This document shows positions 10,783-21,864 of a stretch of DNA of 64,000 nucleotides, one piece after another. Position 1 is the first letter of the stretch. Each line of letters opens with the position of its first letter. The notes below the pieces were generated by a model. It searched no databases. It was not told where the DNA came from and was given only the letters and a program-made list of their open reading frames with translations. The position numbers and the translations under genes are program-made. The stretch is from Limnephilus marmoratus. Its lineage: Eukaryota > Arthropoda > Insecta > Trichoptera > Limnephilidae. The DNA is taken from NCBI GenBank assembly GCA_917880885.1, contig OU862910.1:55357285-55421284 (forward strand). The letters run 5' to 3'.

Positions 10783-11035
10783 AAAGAGTGTGCAAATGAA
10801 GTGAAACCTTCAGAAAAACTAAAGTACACATGAGTGGGGAGGCTACGAAGCATCGCACAAAGAGGAGACCGATAGACTACGAAGCACCGCGCAAAGAGGA
10901 GATCGATTTTACTATCTCATTCTTTCGCAGGCGAAATCCTACAGATATATGTATTTGCCTCTTTTTAGTGTCGCTATTTTTCGTTTCATCGAGTTTCAAA
11001 TCACAACGGTGGTAAAGAAGTTTTCACTTCAAAAG
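10783..11035 (+). repeat. Interspersed repeat R
   Basis: The blocks gaagtgaaaccttcagaaaa, gaggctacgaagcatcgcac and gtgtcgctatttttcgtttc recur inverted at 44425-44680, partly at 35845-35965 (inverted) and at 28863-28905. An internal near-duplication of ctacgaagcacgcacaaagaggaga type is visible. Class unknown; the short open frames here are not conserved across copies. Confidence 0.6.
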
Positions 11036-11400
11036 TATTTATTTTGCTGTAGTCGTACACCATTAACCCATTACCTACATGAATTATTTTTTATGTTTAT
11101 AAACTTGAATCATCATTATAACCCGATAGTATAGACTTAAAGAAGAGCCCAAAATCAGTTTTAGAATTTTCCGCCCGCCCACCCTCTCACCAGAGCGTCT
11201 AGAAAATTGATGCCTAAACGCAACTCTTGGAGGTAACCCCTCTAAGCAAAATTTATGTCAACTATGGGTTAAGTGCAGTCTACTGTGAGATTTATATTGA
11301 TAATATAAAATAAATGATTGCCTTTGTTTATAATTCAATGAAAAAAAATATTTATGGAAAATACGCAAAATAATAAAAAATTCAATATTAAAAAAAACAT

Positions 11401-11928
11401 TCAAGAATGAGGAAAATAACCAAATCTAAGCAAATTATTCTTTAAGTGATACTGTTCGAAGTAGTCAAAATGAAGGGCTCGGTTGCAGGCCCGGCACCGG
11501 TAGCCTGTTAGATTTTTTTTACACAGAGCATAACGAATATGAGATTTGCCACGACATTGCAAATGAAATTTTTGCATTCGAGGCACACAATTTCCATCTT
11601 CTGCGTCATGGCCTTCCTTCACAGGAGGTTCTCCGAATTCGATATTGATCTGATTTGGAAAAGACAATAAAAGAGTACGGGTAAACTCCACATGGAATGC
11701 CTTCTGGGAAAGGTTTCTCTGTTGCCTAGTCATCTTCTGGTTTCCCATATCATGCTCGTACTTCCTCAAGAAGCATTGCAACTTCCATCCATTTACAAGA
11801 GACAAGAGCGCTGCTGAGGCAAGATACAAATAAAGGCCATTACCACTTCTTGGACCGAACGTTGATCCGATAATTTTGTATACCATTATCATGGAGGTCC
11901 ACCCATTCCCAAATTGTAATTTTGTATT
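11401..11928 (-). pseudogene. piggyBac transposase, C-terminal part
   Basis: An open frame (11892 to 11401, 163 codons) ends in a cysteine-rich tail with RCRACNRALHFDYFEQYH, typical of the C-terminal zinc-binding domain of piggyBac transposases. Upstream of it, a short NYNLGMGG block and an LHDN block (about 11860-11917) are readable in another frame; they correspond to the conserved GMGGVD region of the transposase core. At least one frameshift therefore separates core and tail, and the first residues of the open frame are probably out of frame. BEL-1 is inserted immediately upstream. The gene is not functional. Confidence 0.75.
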
Positions 11929-12311
11929 TGTTAAGAAATTAAAGTTGATATTTAGTTGAGCAAGGGTTGAAATGTTTCTCCGCTTTTAACAAAGAGGTCA
12001 GGCATAGTTGTGGTTCGAGGATTTACACATAGATGTCAGGGTTGGCTATAGTCTTCCCTCCCAAATGGACCCTGTTGTAAATTTATAAATAGGATGAATT
12101 CATTATTTTCTACCTCTTTCTGCATTAGTTTGCCTTTAAAAGGAAACGTTAGATTATCAGTCCGTTGGGGGGATTTAATAATTTATTTGGATTGGAATTG
12201 TTGTACATTATTGCCAATAAATTAATTTTGTATCTACCTTGAATTTCTTGTTGAAGTTTTTGAAGACCTAAAAACTTACATTATTTGATTAATCGAATCA
12301 AAACCCTAACA
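11929..12311 (+). repeat. BEL-1 5' LTR (383 bp)
   Basis: It begins TG and ends CA, and looks identical base for base to 18717-19099. Together the LTRs are flanked by gtatt on both sides (11924-11928 and 19100-19104), a 5-bp TSD as expected for BEL/Pao. A TATAAATA box (12084-12091) and an AATAAA (12216-12221) lie within it. Confidence 0.95.
12084..12091 (+). promoter_or_regulatory. TATA-like box in BEL-1 5' LTR
   Basis: TATAAATA, 156 bases into the LTR and 132 bases before AATAAA. The spacing is compatible with an R region starting about 30 bases downstream, but this is inferred. Confidence 0.45.
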
Positions 12312-12313
12312 TT

Positions 12314-12330
12314 TGATCCTTCGTGCCGCA
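12314..12330 (+). other. BEL-1 primer-binding-site candidate
   Basis: tgatccttcgtgccgca starts 2 bases after the LTR. It aligns with tggtccttttgtagcctgga at the same place in BEL-2, which suggests a shared primer tRNA class. BEL-1 has TGA where the complement of a tRNA CCA end would give TGG. Confidence 0.45.
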
Positions 12331-12966
12331 TTAACGATTGAATCGCGAGTGATAAAAGAACCAGCATCTTCAACATTCATCAAGAGAGATCTTCAGAGAA
12401 AAGGGCAAGTGACCAATTCCCATTCCTATATACCTTATTTTCCCAGGCAGGAGAGCATGATTGATGGAGTACATAACCGTATTTCTTTGTTTGTTTTAAA
12501 TTTATTTAAAAAAAACGGGCTGATTATTGCTGTGGTGTTAAATTGATTTCATACCCAACAGCAACATTGTAGTAATCAATAAAAATTGTTACATCAATGT
12601 AAAAAGAAGTTTTAGAATACTGAGAAAGTATTTTAAACTTCATAAATGATTAATTACGAATGATTATTTGAAAATCCGTAAGTTAAAAATTCGAATTTTA
12701 CCGCGAGGCGGTTGTTTAAACGCAGCCGTAAGCCTAACGCATGCGCGGTAGGAACAAATAACAAATAATATTATTCTTAATTTTGACAGCTAACGGGCTG
12801 TGGCATTTTGCGAGATAAGATTCATTTCATGGTTAAAATTCATTGTTTTATCGGTTAATGAGTAAAATTCTGTGATCAAGGGCAGTGCACGTGTAGTGAT
12901 TTAATTACAAGTGATTATAATTTAACGTTTATGTTCTGTGAGTACCTTATTTTTGATATTTAAAAA

Positions 12967-15900
12967 ATGGATCTCAAAACATTAGTGGCCCAGAGGGGAA
13001 TCTGTAAAGCTAAATTAACTCGATTCAACGAATACATCCAAGGAAATAATTTGTCGCAATCTGAAATTGAAGTCAGGTTAAAGAAACTCGAACCAATTTT
13101 AGATTCTTTCGATATAATCCAAGATCAAATTGAAGCGCTTTCAGCGGACGAATTGGCTAAACCATTGGAAAGGCAAGCATTTGAAAATTCCTACTATAGT
13201 CTTGTTGCCAAGGCTAAAGATAAATTGTTAATTAAGGTTCCGAATGCAATTTCACACAATATTAGATTGCCTATTTTAGAGTTGCCTAAATTCGACGGCT
13301 CCTATGAAAAGTGGTTAAATTTTAGAGATACTTTTGTAGCTCTGGTTGAAAATAACCCATCCTTAGAAATTATTCAAAAGTTGTATTATCTGCGATCATG
13401 CCTGGAAGGTGACGCGGCTAAATTATTGATATCATTGCCAAATCACCAAGACAATTATTACACGGCCTGGGAAATGTTGACCAGCCGATACCAAAATACA
13501 AAATTTATTATACATAAGCACGTGGAAGCATTATTCAAATTGCCTGAAATAAAATTTGAAAATTCCACAGCATTAAGGAATCTTATTGATGAATCCGAAT
13601 TACATTTAAAATCGTTGAATAATTTAAATATACCCACCGAAAATTGGGATATTATTTTAATATATTTATTGTCACATAAACTAGATAGCGAAACTCGAAA
13701 TCATTGGGAAACATTTGCAACCAAAGATAACCTACCTACATATAAGGAGTTTATAAAATATTTATCAGATCGCGTCCAGATTTTAGAATTTGCCGGGATT
13801 ACTGAAGCAAAGGTTAATCAAAATAAAACATTCCCTGTCAAGTACAGAAAGGAAGCTATGATTTCATTAACGCCGCAAATGATAAAATGTATTATTTGCA
13901 AAGGCGATCATAGGATTTATAATTGTAAAAAATTCTTAATATTAAATGCTAAGGATCGAATTATAAAGATACGTCATTTAGGTGCTTGCTTGAAATGTTT
14001 GTGCCTAGGTCATAAACTAAAGGAATGTAAAAGTAAATACAACTGTCGAATATGCGAAAATAATTCGCACAATACATTGTTACATTTAAAAAAGGAAATA
14101 GATAATTCATCTCATAATAAGTCTCCTCAGAATAATGATACACAATCAACATCAAATAATGAAGTTTTAGTTACCAATCATTCAGCGAAGGTATCTAATA
14201 ATTTTATTTTGTTATCTACGGCCGTTATTAAAGTGTTGAATAATAATGGAAACTTAATTAAGGCAAGAGTATTATTGGATAGCGGAGCGCAGTCTAATTT
14301 TATCTCAGAGAAATTCGAAGCTAGGTTGCAATTAAAACCCAAAAGTGCAAACATACCGATTACCGGAATACAAAACAGAATATTGAATATTAAGAAAAGT
14401 GTAAATTTAAGGATTTTTTCAAGCTATTCACCTTATGAAAGAGACATAGAATGTCTCGTTTTGAAGGAAATAACGAGTAATCTGCCGCAAATTTCTTTTC
14501 AGAAAAAGGATGCTAGCGTACCTGATGGTCTACAGTTAGCGGATCCTACCTTCTACGAAACAGGCTCCATAGATATGCTACTCGGAGCGGAAATCTTTTG
14601 GGAAATTTTGAAACAAGATCAACTACGAAATGGAGACTCAGGACCTGTACTGCAGAGAACGGAATTCGGGTGGCTGGTGTCAGGACCTATCGTCACAACA
14701 AAAACAAAAAGGCCAGTAAAATCTTGTCACCTATCATTAAATATATTACATAAACAAATGGAAAACTTCTGGAAATTAGAAGAATTCCCGCCGGTGAAGC
14801 ACCGGAGCCATGAGGAGCGAGCGTGCGAGGAAATGTTCAAGGACACGCATAAAAGAAATGACGAAGGTCGTTTTATGGTAAGCTTACCGCAGCGCCCCTG
14901 TATTAAACAGTTAGGCGAAACACTGCCTATGGCAGAAAGGAGACTTTGCAATTTGCAAAAGAAATTTTCTTCAAATCCTGACCTGATGAAAAAATATAAA
15001 GAATTTATGCAGGAATACATAGACTTGGGTCATATGACCCGGTGCGAGGCACCTTCTAATGAAAAAAAATATTATTATTTACCACATCATGCAGTAATAA
15101 AAGAATCGAGCACTACCACGAATACTCGAGTAGTATTTGACGGTTCTGCAAAATCATCCACTGGTATATCCTTAAACGATGCGCTCATGATAGGACCTGT
15201 TTTACAGAAAGATTTAGCTGCACAATTGATATGTTTCAGAAAGCACCAGTACGTGATAACAGCAGATATAGAGAAAATGTACAGACAAATATTGGTGCGA
15301 CCCGAAGACAGGGATCTACAGCGTATAATATGGAAAAATTTCCCGGAGGAGGAAATTCAGCATTATCAGCTTAACACCGTTACCTACGGTCTGGGGCCGT
15401 CATCATTTTTGGCAACTAGATGCCTTGAGCAGTTGGGAAATGAAAATATGTCATCAAACCACAAGGTCAGTCAGATTATAAAGAATAATTTTTACATGGA
15501 TGATTTGCTTACTGGTGATGAAACAGAAGAAAGCTGTTTATTAATTAAAGAGCAATTAATATCTATCATGGCATCCGCTGGAATGAACTTGAGAAAATGG
15601 CGATCAAATTTGCCCTCATTATGTTCAAAGCAAGAAAGCATGTCGGATATGATTATTAGTACAGATTCAAATGACAGCAAAATATTAGGCTTGTCATGGA
15701 ATAACCAACAGGATAATTTCTTATACACGGTGAAGTTAATAAAAAATCCAATTGTTAGCAAACGACAAATGCTATCAAGCATTGCGTCCATATTTGACCC
15801 TTTAGGATTAATAGGTCCTGTCACTGTTGTTGCTAAATTGTTGATGCAAAAATTGTGGCAGACGAAGGTTCAGTGGGATGAGCCTATTCCACATGACATG

Positions 15901-18081
15901 TTGAAGACATGGGAAGCTTATGTGAGTGAACTGCCTCAATTAAATAATTTAAGAATAGGTAGAAAGATTCAATGTCAAGATCATGTAAATTTACAGCTAC
16001 ATGGATTTTGTGATGCCTCAGAGAAGGCATATTCGGCCTGTGTCTACCTGATATCTACTGATAAATTGGGTAAGAGATACTCCAATTTGATAATGTCCAA
16101 GTCACGGGTAGCACCTTTGAAAAGCGTGTCTCTACCCAAATTAGAATTATGTGGAGCTGTATTATTGACAAAGTTAGTGAATTATATTAAAGAAGCCATA
16201 TGTACACCGGATATACATACAACATACTGGTGCGATTCTCAAATAGTACTGTGCTGGGTCAGGGAGCAGCCTGCAAGATGGAACACTTTCGTTGCGAATC
16301 GGGTGGCGGAAATCCAGGAAACCAGTCAGCCGGAGCAATGGAAACATGTAAGGTCGGAAGACAATGCAGCAGATGTGCTCTCCAGAGGAACCGGTGTTTC
16401 ACAATTGTTAATTTCCAGCATTTGGTGGCATGGTCCAGCTTGGCTGATACTGGATTCAGCGTGCTGGCCGAATGCCGACACATTTTGTATTGATCCACCA
16501 GAGATCAAGACAAGCTCGGTTCTGTTGTCTGCAGTGAAACAGGACTGGGACATTTTTAATAGATATTCTAGTTTTTCCAAATTACAAAGAGTAACGGCAT
16601 ACATTATTAGATTTCAGTTTAATTGTAAAAACCCTTTGCAGCGCCGCTATGGTAAATTAACAGTTAGTGAGTTGGAAAATTCAGTAAATAAATTAATATC
16701 TCGGGCGCAATCATACTGTTTCAGCGTCGAAATTCGAGCTTTAAATAATGGCAGTAATATACCTAGAAATAGTTTTTTAAAATCATTAGATCCTTTTATT
16801 GAAAGGGATCTAATTCGAGTGGGGGGAAGACTCTCCAAAGGTAAAATGGTAGATGAAAACCAGCAGCACCCAATTATATTACCTTCACATCATAAAATAA
16901 CAGAGCTAATTGTAAGACACTATCATTACTTGAACTTACACTCGGGAACGCAGTCATTATTGGCGTTGATTAGAATGAAATTTTGGCCGATTAAGGGAAA
17001 GAATGTAGTAAAAAGGATAATTAAAAAATGTATAATTTGTTATAGATGCAATCCCAAACCAGAACAGCAGTTGATGGCCGACCTACCAGCTGAAAGAATA
17101 ACTGAATGCCGGGCATTTCAAAATACGGCAGTCGATTATTCCGGTCCAATACTGATAAAATCGGGTATTCACAGAAAAACCCATAGCGTTAAATCATATA
17201 TTTGCTTATTTGTATGCATGGCATCTAAGGCAGTGCACTTAGAAGTTGTGCTGTCTTTGAGCGCAGAAAGTTTTTTAAACGCTTTGAAACGATTTATCTC
17301 GCGTCGTGGTAGACCAAGTAAAATGTTCTCAGACAATGCAACCAATTTTAAAGCGGCTAATAATGAATTAAAGGAAATTTATAATTTTTTAAATATGTCC
17401 AATGATAAAATTGATAAATATTTATCCACATTAGGTATTCAGTGGAGATTTATACCGCCTCGTGCCCCGAACTTTGGGGGGCTATGGGAAGCCGGGATAA
17501 AATCAGTTAAACATCACTTAAAAAGAATAACAAGTATCGCTTCATTAACGTACGAAGAAATTAGTACGGTGTTATGTCAAATTGAATCTTGCTTAAACTC
17601 CAGGCCACTGACTCCCTTATCAAATGACCCTTATGACCTTAATCCCTTGACCCCTGGTCACTTTCTCATAGGAACTAGTATGGCAGCGATTCCAGAGCAA
17701 AATTTGGAACATATCACGTTCAATCGATTAAATAATTACCAAAAACTAATACAAATTGTTCAAATGTTTTGGTCGAGGTGGCGGAAGGAGTACCTGGCAG
17801 AGCTACAAACCAGGAACAAATGGACTAACAGGAGTCAAGGACAGTTACAGCCTGGCGACATGGTAATACTGAAGGAGGACAACGTCCCTTCTTGCTACTG
17901 GAGGCTGGGACGGGTGAGCGCCGTACATCCTGGCGCTGATGGACGAGTTCGCGTGGCGACCATCATCACTTCGAAGGGCATAATCCAGAGGGCTATTTCA
18001 AAATTATGTCTACTACCAATAGAAGACAACGGACCCGACGCAAATGATGTTCATACAAAAACTGATGAAGAAAATAATTGA
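12967..18081 (+). CDS. BEL-1 Gag-Pol polyprotein, 1704 aa, intact
   Basis: This single uninterrupted frame encodes all domains of a BEL/Pao retrotransposon in the family order. The Gag-like part, with LPKFDGSYEKW near residue 110 (DUF1759 type), is followed by CCHC/CCHC-like knuckles at about 308-322 and 341-375. An aspartic protease follows with LLDSGAQ near 436. Reverse transcriptase carries YMDDLL near 843. RNase H has FCDAS near 1014, LPKLELCGAV and a CDSQ aspartate near 1088. Integrase has an H2C2 finger (about 1310-1360) and a D, D, E set at VDYSGP (about 1390), FSDNATNF (about 1454) and LWEAGIKS (about 1505). A C-terminal DUF5641-like region comes last. The ATG has A at -3. There is no envelope ORF. 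It makes virus-like particles and cDNA for its own copying; the host role is none. With matching LTRs, it looks recent and possibly active. Confidence 0.93.
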   Translation: MDLKTLVAQRGICKAKLTRFNEYIQGNNLSQSEIEVRLKKLEPILDSFDIIQDQIEALSADELAKPLERQAFENSYYSLVAKAKDKLLIKVPNAISHNIRLPILELPKFDGSYEKWLNFRDTFVALVENNPSLEIIQKLYYLRSCLEGDAAKLLISLPNHQDNYYTAWEMLTSRYQNTKFIIHKHVEALFKLPEIKFENSTALRNLIDESELHLKSLNNLNIPTENWDIILIYLLSHKLDSETRNHWETFATKDNLPTYKEFIKYLSDRVQILEFAGITEAKVNQNKTFPVKYRKEAMISLTPQMIKCIICKGDHRIYNCKKFLILNAKDRIIKIRHLGACLKCLCLGHKLKECKSKYNCRICENNSHNTLLHLKKEIDNSSHNKSPQNNDTQSTSNNEVLVTNHSAKVSNNFILLSTAVIKVLNNNGNLIKARVLLDSGAQSNFISEKFEARLQLKPKSANIPITGIQNRILNIKKSVNLRIFSSYSPYERDIECLVLKEITSNLPQISFQKKDASVPDGLQLADPTFYETGSIDMLLGAEIFWEILKQDQLRNGDSGPVLQRTEFGWLVSGPIVTTKTKRPVKSCHLSLNILHKQMENFWKLEEFPPVKHRSHEERACEEMFKDTHKRNDEGRFMVSLPQRPCIKQLGETLPMAERRLCNLQKKFSSNPDLMKKYKEFMQEYIDLGHMTRCEAPSNEKKYYYLPHHAVIKESSTTTNTRVVFDGSAKSSTGISLNDALMIGPVLQKDLAAQLICFRKHQYVITADIEKMYRQILVRPEDRDLQRIIWKNFPEEEIQHYQLNTVTYGLGPSSFLATRCLEQLGNENMSSNHKVSQIIKNNFYMDDLLTGDETEESCLLIKEQLISIMASAGMNLRKWRSNLPSLCSKQESMSDMIISTDSNDSKILGLSWNNQQDNFLYTVKLIKNPIVSKRQMLSSIASIFDPLGLIGPVTVVAKLLMQKLWQTKVQWDEPIPHDMLKTWEAYVSELPQLNNLRIGRKIQCQDHVNLQLHGFCDASEKAYSACVYLISTDKLGKRYSNLIMSKSRVAPLKSVSLPKLELCGAVLLTKLVNYIKEAICTPDIHTTYWCDSQIVLCWVREQPARWNTFVANRVAEIQETSQPEQWKHVRSEDNAADVLSRGTGVSQLLISSIWWHGPAWLILDSACWPNADTFCIDPPEIKTSSVLLSAVKQDWDIFNRYSSFSKLQRVTAYIIRFQFNCKNPLQRRYGKLTVSELENSVNKLISRAQSYCFSVEIRALNNGSNIPRNSFLKSLDPFIERDLIRVGGRLSKGKMVDENQQHPIILPSHHKITELIVRHYHYLNLHSGTQSLLALIRMKFWPIKGKNVVKRIIKKCIICYRCNPKPEQQLMADLPAERITECRAFQNTAVDYSGPILIKSGIHRKTHSVKSYICLFVCMASKAVHLEVVLSLSAESFLNALKRFISRRGRPSKMFSDNATNFKAANNELKEIYNFLNMSNDKIDKYLSTLGIQWRFIPPRAPNFGGLWEAGIKSVKHHLKRITSIASLTYEEISTVLCQIESCLNSRPLTPLSNDPYDLNPLTPGHFLIGTSMAAIPEQNLEHITFNRLNNYQKLIQIVQMFWSRWRKEYLAELQTRNKWTNRSQGQLQPGDMVILKEDNVPSCYWRLGRVSAVHPGADGRVRVATIITSKGIIQRAISKLCLLPIEDNGPDANDVHTKTDEENN

Positions 18082-18142
18082 AGTTTTCACACAAGAAAAA
18101 CCGATGAAGAAAATAATTGAAGGTTCCACAAGAAAAAACTCG
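18061..18142 (+). repeat. Short tandem duplication across the BEL-1 stop codon
   Basis: gatgaagaaaataattgaag occurs at 18064 and again about 41 bases later. The stop (TGA at 18079-18081) lies in the first copy. Confidence 0.7.
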
Positions 18143-18704
18143 ACGCAGAAATCTAATAAACTTCCCGCAAGTAAAACCAAGTGGCAGTGAAAATTTATTT
18201 TCTAAAAAAGTTATTTTAAAAAAAAAAAACAATGTTTCAAGATATAAATCAAGATTTAAATAATTAATTTAAAGCAAAACTACAAATTTAATTTAAATCA
18301 AAAACAGCAAGAGGCTTAAAATTCAAATTTAAATATCAATTTTTCTACACACTTCAAGATTCAAGATGGAACCATATCCGAACATTCAAACCTAGAAGGA
18401 AGACCAAGGAGCTTCGCACGTCAAGATCTCAAGATTGCTATTTATTTATTTTTTATTGTTAAAATTATAAATTTTTGTTTTTAAATGAAGTTATAATGTT
18501 TATTAATAATTAGATTATTATTAATAGTTCTTAGAAATAGGATAGTTTTTATTTGGAAATTTTTATGGTTTAGTTAAAGTTAAATTATTATTATTTTTTG
18601 TTTCTTCCAAATTGATTTTAGCATATGTTTATATTTAGGTGTTTGATTTTTTATCCTTATTTTGTTTTGATATTTTAGAAAAAGTAACCTCCGTTCCCTT
18701 TTTC

Positions 18705-18712
18705 GGGGGGAG
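18705..18712 (+). other. BEL-1 polypurine tract
   Basis: GGGGGGAG lies 4 bases before the 3' LTR, where plus-strand DNA priming is expected. Confidence 0.75.
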
Positions 18713-18716
18713 TATA

Positions 18717-19099
18717 TGTTAAGAAATTAAAGTTGATATTTAGTTGAGCAAGGGTTGAAATGTTTCTCCGCTTTTAACAAAGAGGTCAGGCATAGTTGTG
18801 GTTCGAGGATTTACACATAGATGTCAGGGTTGGCTATAGTCTTCCCTCCCAAATGGACCCTGTTGTAAATTTATAAATAGGATGAATTCATTATTTTCTA
18901 CCTCTTTCTGCATTAGTTTGCCTTTAAAAGGAAACGTTAGATTATCAGTCCGTTGGGGGGATTTAATAATTTATTTGGATTGGAATTGTTGTACATTATT
19001 GCCAATAAATTAATTTTGTATCTACCTTGAATTTCTTGTTGAAGTTTTTGAAGACCTAAAAACTTACATTATTTGATTAATCGAATCAAAACCCTAACA
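18717..19099 (+). repeat. BEL-1 3' LTR (383 bp)
   Basis: No difference from the 5' LTR was found by eye over the full 383 bases. It is followed by the TSD gtatt (19100-19104) and then by piggyBac sequence. Confidence 0.95.
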
Positions 19100-19539
19100 G
19101 TATTAACGCCGGGCAATCGATTTTTTTGCATGCTTTGTGACGTTGATATACTTACTTGTAATTCATTCCCCTCCAAACCTGGTCATCCATCCATGAATAG
19201 AATAAATAATCACATACAAAGCCAGCAAGCAAGTCATGAGGTTAGGTAGCAATAATAAGTAGGTATGGGAACAATGTATAATTTATTATAAAAAATCAAA
19301 CCCTGCCCTTGGAACATATTATAATGATTAGCTGTGAGACTCTAAGTTAAACAACGGAAATAATCATCAGGGGTGACTGGTTACGATGTATCGTACCCAG
19401 CTGTAAATGTTTAAAGTTTCTCGACACGTGTCAATAAGAAAGAAATTATATTGTAACGACATAAGAAAATTACTGATGGGCGCCTGTGACGTAAAACGTA
19501 ACATATTTATGAATCAGTAATCCCTAAAAATAATCTAAA

Positions 19540-20760
19540 AAGCACAATCTAAAAAGCACAATCTCGATCTGTTAAAAATATAAGTAATTTAAATCTCACT
19601 TCTCGTGATCCAAAATGTCCTGAGTCCAGCCATATAACTGCTCGTGCCACATAACCCTTCACGATCCTGGTAATTCCGTCAACTGACGCCTCGATTCCTC
19701 TAGAAGCTTGTTCCCACCTCTCTCGTGCATTCAGAGTGCAAGGCTGCCAACCACAACGGTTAAATCCATAGAGCATTAAAATGCCATAGCGGTACCTACC
19801 GCTACAGCTTTCTCCAAATTGTTGCCTTTTTTGTCTTTCTTCGATATCTGCCAACGCTGCACTTGACGTACTGGCTCCATTCGATCATAGTTCGTGGCCA
19901 CTGTTACTACACGGCTGTCCTACCAACGGCATACGAGGATTTGGTTTTCAACGTCTACCACCGCATCAAATTTATCTATAATTATAAAAGCGATGAGAGT
20001 TAAACTTTAGCTAGGTAAATGATCGCTATGCGCAAGGGAAATATAAAAGAAAATTATACCTTTAGGCAATTGCTTTCCTGTCTTCAACTTGCCTGAAGCT
20101 TCAAGGTTAAGAAGCTACATGTGCCAGTAGCGCGCATTCTCTTATCCTTCAGGACACTCATCAAATGGTGAGATGTGAAGAAATTGTTCATAAATAGCTC
20201 ATGGCGTATGGGGAACTCTATATATTCTATTGTAGAAGTAGGGCGGATAATCCCTGATCTAATTAGGGGTCATATGTATCAGATGCTCCGGAATACGGCA
20301 TTGCTTGGAACAGGTATCCTTAGACCACTTTTGTTTATAATGAGGCTTCTTTTTGTACTGTAGTTTTGATTTTTTGGCTGGTGGTGCATTTGAAATAGAT
20401 ATTCTCAAGATATTACGACTCACACAGGACGATGTCGAAGGCTGACTCTAGTGAAGGTCATTAGCGAATTCATCTGGTTCATGCTCGTCAAGGCATGACT
20501 CATCAATTTTCGAATTTCGATGTTGCGCTCGATTACAAATGTGCCGGCAATATCTCGAAAGTTATCCACCTCCGCATCTTCGTTATTTTTCATAAAATTA
20601 TCGTCAATATGCTCTTCGTTCTTCTGTTTATCAACGTTCTCTGAATAGCGCGTTATTAACAACATTATTGTCATCACTTTCACATACGCTAAAAGAGCGC
20701 TCCAATTCTGCCACCATTTCATCTTGATTCAACGATTTCGTTTTATAACGACGAATTATG
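19540..20760 (-). pseudogene. piggyBac transposase, N-terminal and core remnants
   Basis: Minus-strand pieces in shifting frames read as a piggyBac transposase. There is an acidic N-terminal stretch (SLNQDEMVAELERSFSVCES and following, about 20670-20750). A YLFQAMPYSGASDTYDP block lies near 20250-20310, and a HELFMNNFFTSHHLMSVLKD block near 20150-20210 matches the conserved DNFFTS region. A CRWQDSRVVTVATNYD block lies near 19890-19940. Frameshifts and stops occur between them. The open frame at 19549-19854 (101 codons) is a frame-shifted shadow of this gene, not a separate protein. The transposase would cut and paste at TTAA, but this copy is dead. Confidence 0.75.
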
Positions 20761-21309
20761 TAGGTATAGGAGAAGTAGGTATTTTCGACATGATAAAAAA
20801 TACACGAAAACCGTAGACAAACTATTGATTTCAATAAAAATCACTCATAAAAACTATACAAAACCATATTATTTGAAGGCAAGCTAACCAAAAACGTATG
20901 TAAACACTGTCACAGCTAACCTCCAAAGGTTGCGCGCAGGCATCACCTGATTTCAGTGACATCTAGCTGTCATCTTATGCATATAATACTATGTTGAAAC
21001 ATTGTTTCCGACCATTTAATCTTTTGATAACAATATGTGATTCACACATGTTTTATTTTTTCCGATTTAAATTTTTTTTCTTTTTTTCAAAATGGGTCTA
21101 TTTTCAGGGCTTTAGTAAAAAAAATAATTAAAAATAGGATGATTAATAAAATTTATCAAATTATGTTAATTATTGAAAGCTAACATACCATTCTGTAAAT
21201 GCTGCATAACAACTTGGTGGGATTTTGCTTTATTCATAGTGAAAAAAAATCATACTTTTCATCAATTTTTTTGATGCCTATAGACATCGTCATGGAGGTA
21301 ATGGGTTAA

Positions 21310-21856
21310 TGAAACCGCCGAAAACAAACTATACTGACTATGAAACTTTTAAAATCCCTTTTCAGACTCTTTTAAATTGATTATCAATTAATTAATCGTC
21401 ATTACTCATCGCTCGATGAATATAATAGTCCAAACATATAAAATTAGACAATTTACGTAAATTTCGGTGGGAAGTATTAAAATATTGTTAACGTAAATGT
21501 CAGATTTGACGCGTGTCTGCTAGCGCATCGGCGTCTAAAATCTATTCTGCGGCAAATTTAGCCCGCTTAAGAGCTCATTCACATTGAGCATATAAATATA
21601 AAAGATCATAGCACGCCACATATCGCTCTCCATACAATCCCTTCAGAACGTTCACACCTGAGCGCTTTATGCGCACATCAACCATAGACAATGCACATCT
21701 TATGCCGTAACCGCTCCTGAGGCGATATGCCAACAGTTAAGCGCCCCCCACTCCGACGAAAACAGGAGAAGGGGCCATTTTAATTACGGAGTTTAATTGC
21801 GGAGATTCAGTACAAAAAATGCTCACTCCGTGGCCGCTCGCTAATTCAACTGACCC
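21310..21856. other. Unassigned DNA
   Basis: No gene is seen. tcacattgagcat and gttcacacctgagcgc (21580-21665) have weak inverted partners near 24190-24262, so this may be the left end of an older element around the zinc-finger hAT. Confidence 0.35.
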
Positions 21857-21864
21857 CCTCTCCT

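Larger units (their letters stand above)
11929..19099 (+). mobile_element. BEL-1: complete BEL/Pao LTR retrotransposon (7171 bp)
   Basis: It has two identical-looking LTRs, a PBS candidate, one full polyprotein frame, a polypurine tract and an exact 5-bp TSD (gtatt). It is inserted in the piggyBac transposase gene, just before the conserved GMGGVD-like segment, so it is younger than that element. Confidence 0.95.
11067..21305 (-). mobile_element. piggyBac-type DNA transposon, decayed, split by BEL-1
   Basis: Both ends are CCCATTACCT[A/C]CATGA in inverted orientation. Each is flanked by TTAA (11063-11066 and 21306-21309), the invariant piggyBac target. Inside, remnants of a piggyBac transposase run on the minus strand (about 20760 down to 11401). 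Without the BEL-1 insertion and one copy of its TSD the element would be about 3.06 kb, normal for piggyBac. The transposase is broken by several frameshifts and stops. Confidence 0.85.

Noticed and set aside
19549..19854. A 101-codon minus-strand open frame as a novel gene
   Set aside because: It is an out-of-frame reading of piggyBac transposase sequence; the neighbouring frame shows the conserved transposase words.
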